From contig NC_062220.1 of NCBI RefSeq assembly GCF_902686445.1, forward strand, positions 110,160,643 through 110,224,642: a stretch of DNA of 64,000 nt. Reading direction: 5' to 3'. This stretch comes from Sciurus carolinensis (taxonomy: Eukaryota > Chordata > Mammalia > Rodentia > Sciuridae). The notes below the pieces were generated by a model, which saw nothing but the letters and a program-made list of their open reading frames with translations, was not told the origin of the DNA and ran no database searches. This document shows, in pieces, positions 57,868-64,000 of the stretch. Both the position numbers and the translations under genes were made by a program. Each line of letters opens with the position of its first letter. Within the stretch, counting starts at the first letter, position 1.

Positions 57868-58914
57868 ATGAGAAAACAAGGGAAGAAAATGTCCCAAACA
57901 AACCTAGATACTACATCAATAAAACCCAATGACAGCACAGCAGAAGAAATGTCAGAAAGGGAGTTCAGAATGTACGTAATTAAAACGATCAGGGAAGCTA
58001 ATGAGGAGATGAAAGAGCAAATGCAGGCATTGAAGGAGGAGATGAAAGAGCAAATGCAGGCATTACATGATCGCACCAATCAACAGTTAAAAGACCAAAT
58101 ACGGGACGCAAGAGATCATTTCAATAAAGAGTTAGAGATACTGAAAAAAAAAACAAACTGAAATACTTGAAATGAAGGAAACAATAAACCAAGTTAAAAA
58201 CTCCATAGAAAGCATAACCAATAGGATAGAACACCTGGAAGACAGAACCTCAGACATTGAAGACAAATTATTTAATCTTCAAAGCAAAGTTGGCCAAACA
58301 GAAAAGATGGTAAGAAATCATGAACAGAATCTACAAGAATTATGGGATATCATGAAAAGGCCAAATTTAAGAATTATTGGGATTGAGGAAGGCTTAGAGA
58401 AACAAACATAGGAATGAACAATCTATTCAATGAAATAATAACAGAAAATTTCCCAAATCTGAAGAATGAAATGGAAAACCAAGTACAAGAGGCTTATAGA
58501 ACTCCAAACATACAAAATTACAACAGACCCAAACCAAGGCACATTATTATGAAAATACCTAACTTACAAAATAAAGACAGAATTTTAAAGGCCGCGAGAG
58601 AAAAGAATCAAATTACATTCAGGGGGAAGCCAATACGGATATCAGCAGATTTTTCAATCCAGAACCTAAAAGCTAGAAGGGCCTGGAACAACATTTTTCA
58701 AGCTCTGAAAGAAAATGGATGCCAACCAAGAATCTTATACCCAGCAAAACTTACCTTCAAATTTGAGGATGAAATAAGATCCTTCCATGATAAACAAAAG
58801 CTAAAGGAATTTACAAAAAGAAAGCCAGAATTACAAAACATTCTCAGCAAAATATTCCATGAGGAAGAGATGAAAAACAATGATGCAAATCAGCAACAGG
58901 AGGCACTAGCCTAA
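57868..58914 (+). pseudogene. L1-B ORF1 with two compensating frameshifts
   Basis: The frame opens at the same ATG as in L1-A. One extra A in the run at 58144-58153 shifts the frame and leads to an early stop near 58161. The true coding text continues in the +1 frame (58172-58408) through the coiled coil and into the RRM ('NLRIIGIEEG'). A one-base deletion near 58406 then returns to the first frame at 58414, which is open to 58914. The 11-residue tandem unit is present (58003-58068). No full protein can be made. Confidence 0.9.
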
Positions 58915-58945
58915 AGGAATAGCCAAATAAAGGAGAAACCAAATC

Positions 58946-61900
58946 ATGTCAAAAACAAATATGAGTCAATTGACTGGGAATACAAATCATATCACAATAA
59001 TAACCCTGAATGTTAATGGCCTGAATTCATCAATCAAAAGACACAGACTGGCAGATTGGATTAAAAAGAAAAATCCAACAATATGCTGCCTGCAAGAGAC
59101 TCATCTCATAGAAAGAGACACCCATAGACTAAAGGTGAAAGGATGGGGAAAAACATACCATGCACACGGACACAGCAAAAAAGCTGGAGTATCCATCCTC
59201 ATCTCAGATAATGTGGACTTCAAACCAAAACTAGTCAGAAGGGATAAAGAAGGACATTACATGCTGCTTAAGGGAAGCATAAATCAGCAAGACATAACAA
59301 TCATAAATATCTATGCCCCGAACATTGGCTCATCCACGTACGTCAAACAAATCCTTCTCAATTCCAGAAATCAAATAGACCACAACACAATAATACTAGG
59401 CGATTTTAACACACCTCTCTCATCACTGGATAGATCGTCCAAACAAAAATTGAATAAAGAAACTATAGATCTCAACAACACAATCAGCAATTTAGACTTA
59501 ACAGACATATATAGAATATACCATCCAACAAAGAATGAATACACTTTCTTCTTAGCAGCACATGGATCCTTCTCTAAAATAGACCATATTTTATGCCACA
59601 AAGCTACTGTTAGCAAATACAAGAAGATAGAGATACTACCTTGTACTCTATCAGATCATAATGGATTGAAATTAGAAATAAATGACAGAATAAAAAACAG
59701 AAACTTCTCCAATACCTGGAGACTAAATAATACACTATTATATGATGAATGGATAACAGAAGACATCAGGAGGGAAATAAAAAAATTCTTAGAAGTAAAT
59801 GAGAACAAAGACACATCATATCAAAATCTCTGGGACACTATGAAAGCAGTACTTAGAGGAAGATTTATTTCATGGGGTGCATTCAAAAACAGAAGTAGAA
59901 ATCAACAAATAAACGACTTAACACTACAGCTCAAAGCGCTAGAAAAAGAAGAGCAGACCAATACCAAAAGTAGTAGAAGACAGGAAATAGTTAAAATCAG
60001 AGCCAAAATCAACGAAATCGAAACAAAAGAAACAATTGGAAAAATTAACAAAATAAATAGTTGGTTCTTTGAAAAAATAAATAAAATTGATAAACCCTTA
60101 GCCACACTAACAAAGAGAAAGAGGGAGAAAACTCAAATTACTAAAATTCGGAATGAACAAGGAAACATCACAACAGACACGAGTGAAATACAAAACATAA
60201 TTAGAAGCTATTTCGAAAATCTATACTCCAACAAAAAAGAAAACCTCGAAGACATCAACAAATTTCTAGAAACATATGAATTACCTAAACTGAACGAGGA
60301 GGACATACACAATTTAAATAAACCAATTTCAAGCAATGAAATAGAAGAGGTCATCAAAAGCCTACCAACAAAGAAAAGTACAGGACCAGATGGGTTCTCA
60401 GCCGAGTTCTACAAGACCTTTAAAGAAGAGCTCATTCCAATACTCCTCAAACTATTCCATGAAATAGAAGAGGAGGGAACCTACCAAACTCGTTCTATGA
60501 AGCCAATATCACCCTGATACCTAAACCAGACAGAGACACATCGAGGAAAGAAAATTTCAGACCAATATCCTTAATGAACATCGATGCAAAAGTTCTCAAC
60601 AAAATTTTAGCAAATCGCATACAAATATATATTAAAAAGATAGTGCACCACGATCAAGTGGGTTTTATCCCAGGGATGCAAGGTTGGTTCAACATTCGGA
60701 AATCAATAAATGTCATTCACCATATCAACAGTCTTAAAGTGAAGAAACACATGATTATTTCAATAGATGCAGAAAAAGCATTCGATAAAATACAGCATCC
60801 CTTCATGCTCAAAACACTAGAAAAAATTGGGGTAGTGGGAACATTCCTAAACATTATAAAGGCAATCTACGCTAAGCCCATGGCTAATATCATTCTAAAT
60901 GGTGAAAAACTGAAAGCGTTCCCCCTAAAAACTGGAACAAGGCAGGGATGCCCTCTTTCACCGCTTCTATTCAACATCGTCCTTGAGACTCTAGCCAGAG
61001 CAATCAGACAAACCAAAGAAATTAAAGGGATACGAATAGGAAAAGAAGAACTCAAACTATCCCTGTTCGCTGATGACATGATTATATATTTAGAGGAACC
61101 TGGAAATTCCACCAGAAAACTTTTAGAACTCATAAGTGAATTCAGTAAAGTAGCAGGTTACAAGATCAATGCTCATAAATCCAATGCATTTTTATACATA
61201 AGTGATGAATCTTCAGAAAGAGAAATTAGGAAAACTACCCCATTCACAATAGCATCGAAAAAAATAAAATACTTGGGAATCAATCTCACAAAAGAGGTGA
61301 AAGACCTCTACAATGAGAACTACAGAACACTAAAGAAAGAAATTCAAGAAAACCTTAGAAGATGGAAAGATCTCCCATGTTCCTGGATAGGCAGAATTAA
61401 TATTGTCAAAATGGCTATACTACCTAAAGTGCTATACAAATTCAATGCAATTCCAATTAAAATCCCATTGATGTAGCTTGCAGAAATAGAGCAAGCAATT
61501 ATGAAATTCATCTGGAAGAATAAAAAACCTAGAATAGCTAAAGCAATCCTCAGTAGCAAGAGCAAAGCAGGGGGTATTGCAATACCAGATCTTCAACTCT
61601 ACTACAAAGCAATAGTAACAAAAACGGCATGGTATTGGTACCAAAATAGACAGGTAGATCAATGGTACAGAATAGAGGACATGGACAAAAACCCAAATAA
61701 ATGCAATTTTCTCATACTAGACAAAGGTTCCAAAAATATGCAATGGAGGAAAGATAGCTTCTTCAACAAATGGTGCTGGGAAAACTGGAAAACCATATGC
61801 AATAGAATGAAATTAAACCCCTATCTCTCACCCTACACAAAACTCAACTCAAAATGGATCAAGGACCTCGGAATCAGACCAGAGACCCTGCATCTTATAG

Positions 61901-62793
61901 AAGAAAAAGTAGGTCCAAATCTTCAACTTGTTGACTTAGGATCAGACTTCCTTAACAGGACTCCCATAGCACAAGAAATAAAAGCAAGAATCAACAACTG
62001 GGATAGATTCAAACTAAAAAGCTTTCTCTCAGCAAAGGAAACTCTCAGAAATGTGAAGAGAGAGCCTACAGAGTGGGAGAATATCTTTGCCAACCATACC
62101 TCAGATGGAGCGCTAATTTCCAGAATCTATAAAGAACTCAAAAAACTCTACACGAAGAATACAAATAATCCAATCAACAAATGGGCTAAGGAAATGAACA
62201 GACACTTCACAGAAGAAGATGTACAAGTAATCAACAGATATATGAAAAAATGTTCAACATCCCTAGTAATAAGGGAAATGCAAATCAAAACTACCCTAAG
62301 ATTTCATCTCACCCCAATTAGAAAGGCGATTATCAAGAACACAAGCAACAATAGGTGTTGGCGAGGATGTGGTGAAAAAGGAACACTCATACATTGCTGG
62401 TGGGGTTGCAAATTAGTGCAGCCACTCTGGAAAGCAGTGTGGAGATTCCTCAGAAAACTTGGAATGGAAATACCATTTGACCCAGCTATCCCACTCCTTG
62501 GCCTATACCCAAAGGACTTAAAATCAGCATACTACAGAGATACAGCCACATCAATGTTCATTGCTGCTCAATTCACCATAGCCAGATTGTGGAACCAACC
62601 TAGATGCCCTTCAGTTGATGAATGGATAAAGAAACTGTGGCATATTTATACAATGGAATATTACTCCGTAATGAAGAATGATAAAATTATGGCATTTGTA
62701 GGCAAATGGACGAAATTGGAGAATATCATGCTAAGTGAGATAAGCCAATCTCAAAAAACTAAAGGACGAATGATCTCGCTGATAAGCGGATGA
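58946..62793 (+). pseudogene. L1-B ORF2 (endonuclease, reverse transcriptase), two lesions
   Basis: The first 523 codons are open: a complete endonuclease with N155 (59408-59410) and neighbours intact, and the start of the RT, where 'KKSTGPDGF' has Thr for the usual Pro. A one-base deletion near 60480 shifts frame. From 60574 the frame is open through '[11 protein letters not shown]' and FADD (61066-61077) to a TAG at 61474-61476 (Tyr codon in L1-A). It reopens from 61501 to 62793 with the CCHC knuckle at 62356-62409. A truncated endonuclease-containing protein could be made; a full enzyme could not. Confidence 0.95.
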
Positions 62794-63024
62794 GGACATA
62801 TAATAGGGGTTGGGAGGGGTTAGCATTAGGTTTAGGGTTAGGTTTAGAGTTAGGCTAAGGAGAGTGGTAAGAATGAAGGAAAGAAGGACTGTATAGAGGG
62901 AAATGAGGGTAGGGGGGTGGGGGGGAAGGGAAAAAAATAAACATCATTAACCTATGTAAACGTTAGAAATAAATAAATAAACAAAAAAAAATTTTAAAAA
63001 AATTAAAAAAAATTAAAAAAAAAA
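62794..63024 (+). promoter_or_regulatory. L1-B 3' UTR and tail
   Basis: It has the same G-rich and TTAGGG-like tract as L1-A (62820-62860), a G-rich tract near 62907-62929, AATAAA near 62935-62941, and an A-rich tail broken by T bases. Confidence 0.85.
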
Positions 63025-63037
63025 AAAGAAACTGTGG

Positions 63038-63335
63038 TATATATATACAATGGAATATTACTCAGCCATAAAGAATGATAAAATTATGGCATTTGTAGGC
63101 AAATGGTTGAAATTGGAGAATATCATGCAGTGAGATAAGCCAATCTCAAAAAACCAAAGGACGAATGATATCGCTAATAAGTGGATGATGACACATAATG
63201 GGGGTGGGAGGGGTTAGTGTTAGGGTTAGAGTTAGGGTTAGGGACGGGGGCAAGAATGGAGGAAGGAAGGACTGTATAGAGGGAAAAGAGGGGTGGGAGG
63301 GGTGGGGGAAAGGGAAAAAAAGAAAAAAAAAAAAA
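63038..63335 (+). mobile_element. Outer L1, right part (ORF2 end, 3' UTR, tail)
   Basis: It continues the ORF2 text broken at 57386 ('tatatatatacaatggaata'), then a G-rich 3' UTR in which 'tgttagggttagagttaggg' (63218-63237) holds clear TTAGGG units, then poly(A) near 63315-63334. Confidence 0.9.
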
Positions 63336-63348
63336 GACTTGGATCCTA

Positions 63349-63398
63349 ATTAGAATAAAGCAAACTCCATGTTTGTATAAATATGTTAAAAAAAAAAA
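63349..63398 (+). mobile_element. Short L1 3' UTR end with poly(A)
   Basis: 'aagcaaactccatgtttgta' and 'taaatatgtt' plus an A run match the last bases of the older L1 3' UTR type seen near 450-480. Only this end remains. Confidence 0.55.
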
Positions 63399-64000
63399 AA
63401 CACTACACTAAGATTCCATCTCACCCCAATTAGAATGGTGATTATCAAGAATACAAGCAACAATAGGTGTTGGTGAGGATGTGGGGGAAAAGGTACACTC
63501 ATACATTGCTGGTGGGGCTGCAAATTAGTGCAGCCACTCTGGAAACAGTGTGGAGATGCCTTAGAAAACTTGGAATGGAACCACCATTTGACCCAACTAT
63601 CCCACTCCTTGCCTATACCCAAAGGACTTAAAATCAATGGTCACAGAGTTCATAGCTGCTCAATTCACAATAACTAGATTGTGGAACCAACGCAGATGCC
63701 CTCAACAGATGAATGGATAAAGAAACTTTGGTATAAATACACAATGTAATATTATTTAGTCATAAAGAAGAATAAAATTATGGCATTTGCAGGTTATGGA
63801 TGAAGTTGGAGAATATCATGCTAAGTGAAATTAACCAATCCCTAAAAACCAAAGGCCATATGATTTCTCTGATAAGTGATTGTTGATACATAAAGGAGGG
63901 AGAAGTAAGGGAAGAATGGAAGAAGAATGGATTGTGTAGATAGAAATGAGGGGTAAGGAGGGGGCAGGAAGAAGAAAAGATAATAAAATGAGACAAAAAT
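63399..64000 (+). mobile_element. 5'-truncated L1, runs off the window
   Basis: It starts in ORF2 ('actaagattccatctcaccc'), passes the CCHC region and the ORF2 end ('gcatttgcaggttatggatg'), then a purine-rich 3' UTR without the telomere-like units. Frames are broken. It is closer to the L1 at the window start than to the young copies. Confidence 0.85.

Larger units (their letters stand above)
57387..63024 (+). mobile_element. L1-B: full-length young L1, inactive, nested
   Basis: Layout is a single-unit 5' UTR (57387-57867), ORF1 (57868-58914), ORF2 (58946-62793), a G-rich 3' UTR and an A-rich tail with T interruptions up to 63024. Lesions are an ORF1 insertion in an A run near 58144-58153, an ORF1 deletion near 58406, an ORF2 deletion near 60480 and a TAG at 61474. 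Unlike L1-A, the endonuclease motif 'GDFNTPLS' is intact. It inserted into an older L1 of its own lineage. Confidence 0.95.

Noticed and set aside
1..64000. CRISPR arrays, bacterial operons, riboswitches
   Set aside because: No regular spaced repeats, ribosome-binding sites or bacterial gene density; all signals are those of mammalian repeats.

Overview
This window is mammalian nuclear DNA: AT-rich, gene-poor and dominated by interspersed repeats. Rodent ancestry is supported by tRNA-like ID SINEs, composite SINEs with a 7SL/B1-type half joined to an ID-like half, and MT-type ERVL-MaLR LTRs. Typical murid B2 elements are absent. The repeat mix and the L1 lineage fit a squirrel-family (Sciuridae) genome best, perhaps a ground squirrel or marmot. 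The rodent call is firm; the family call is an inference. No host protein-coding gene could be recognised. Two weak splice-bounded candidate exons are noted near 1.4-1.9 kb.

Layout. 0-10 kb: an L1 3' fragment, a hAT-like MITE, an old L1 split by an MT LTR, and two ID SINEs. 10.2-16 kb: a nearly complete but decayed minus-strand L1. 18-19 kb: LTR remnants. 19.4-22.3 kb: old plus-strand L1 pieces. 22.3-26.4 kb: two L1 halves in opposite orientation, the first carrying a short retrocopy whose 3' end looks like an LTR polyadenylation site. 26-37 kb: mostly unassigned sequence with a few SINEs and an old L1 end.

37.0-43.1 kb and 57.4-63.0 kb hold two very similar, near full-length young L1s (called L1-A and L1-B here), both on the plus strand. 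Each has a GC-rich 5' UTR opening with a YY1-like motif, ORF1, ORF2 (endonuclease, reverse transcriptase, CCHC knuckle) and a G-rich 3' UTR with telomere-like TTAGGG units. Both are disabled by a few point lesions. L1-A has a partly duplicated 5' UTR, near-perfect target-site duplications and a 17-bp 3' transduction. L1-B is nested inside an older copy of the same lineage.

43-57 kb carries SINEs, MLT1-, MLT2- and MT-type LTRs, a candidate solo ERV LTR and old L1 ends. The window ends inside another 5'-truncated L1. The biology here is that of L1 and its dependants: L1 supplies endonuclease and reverse transcriptase, and SINEs, a retrocopy and further L1s were inserted by that machinery, several still flanked by readable target-site duplications.
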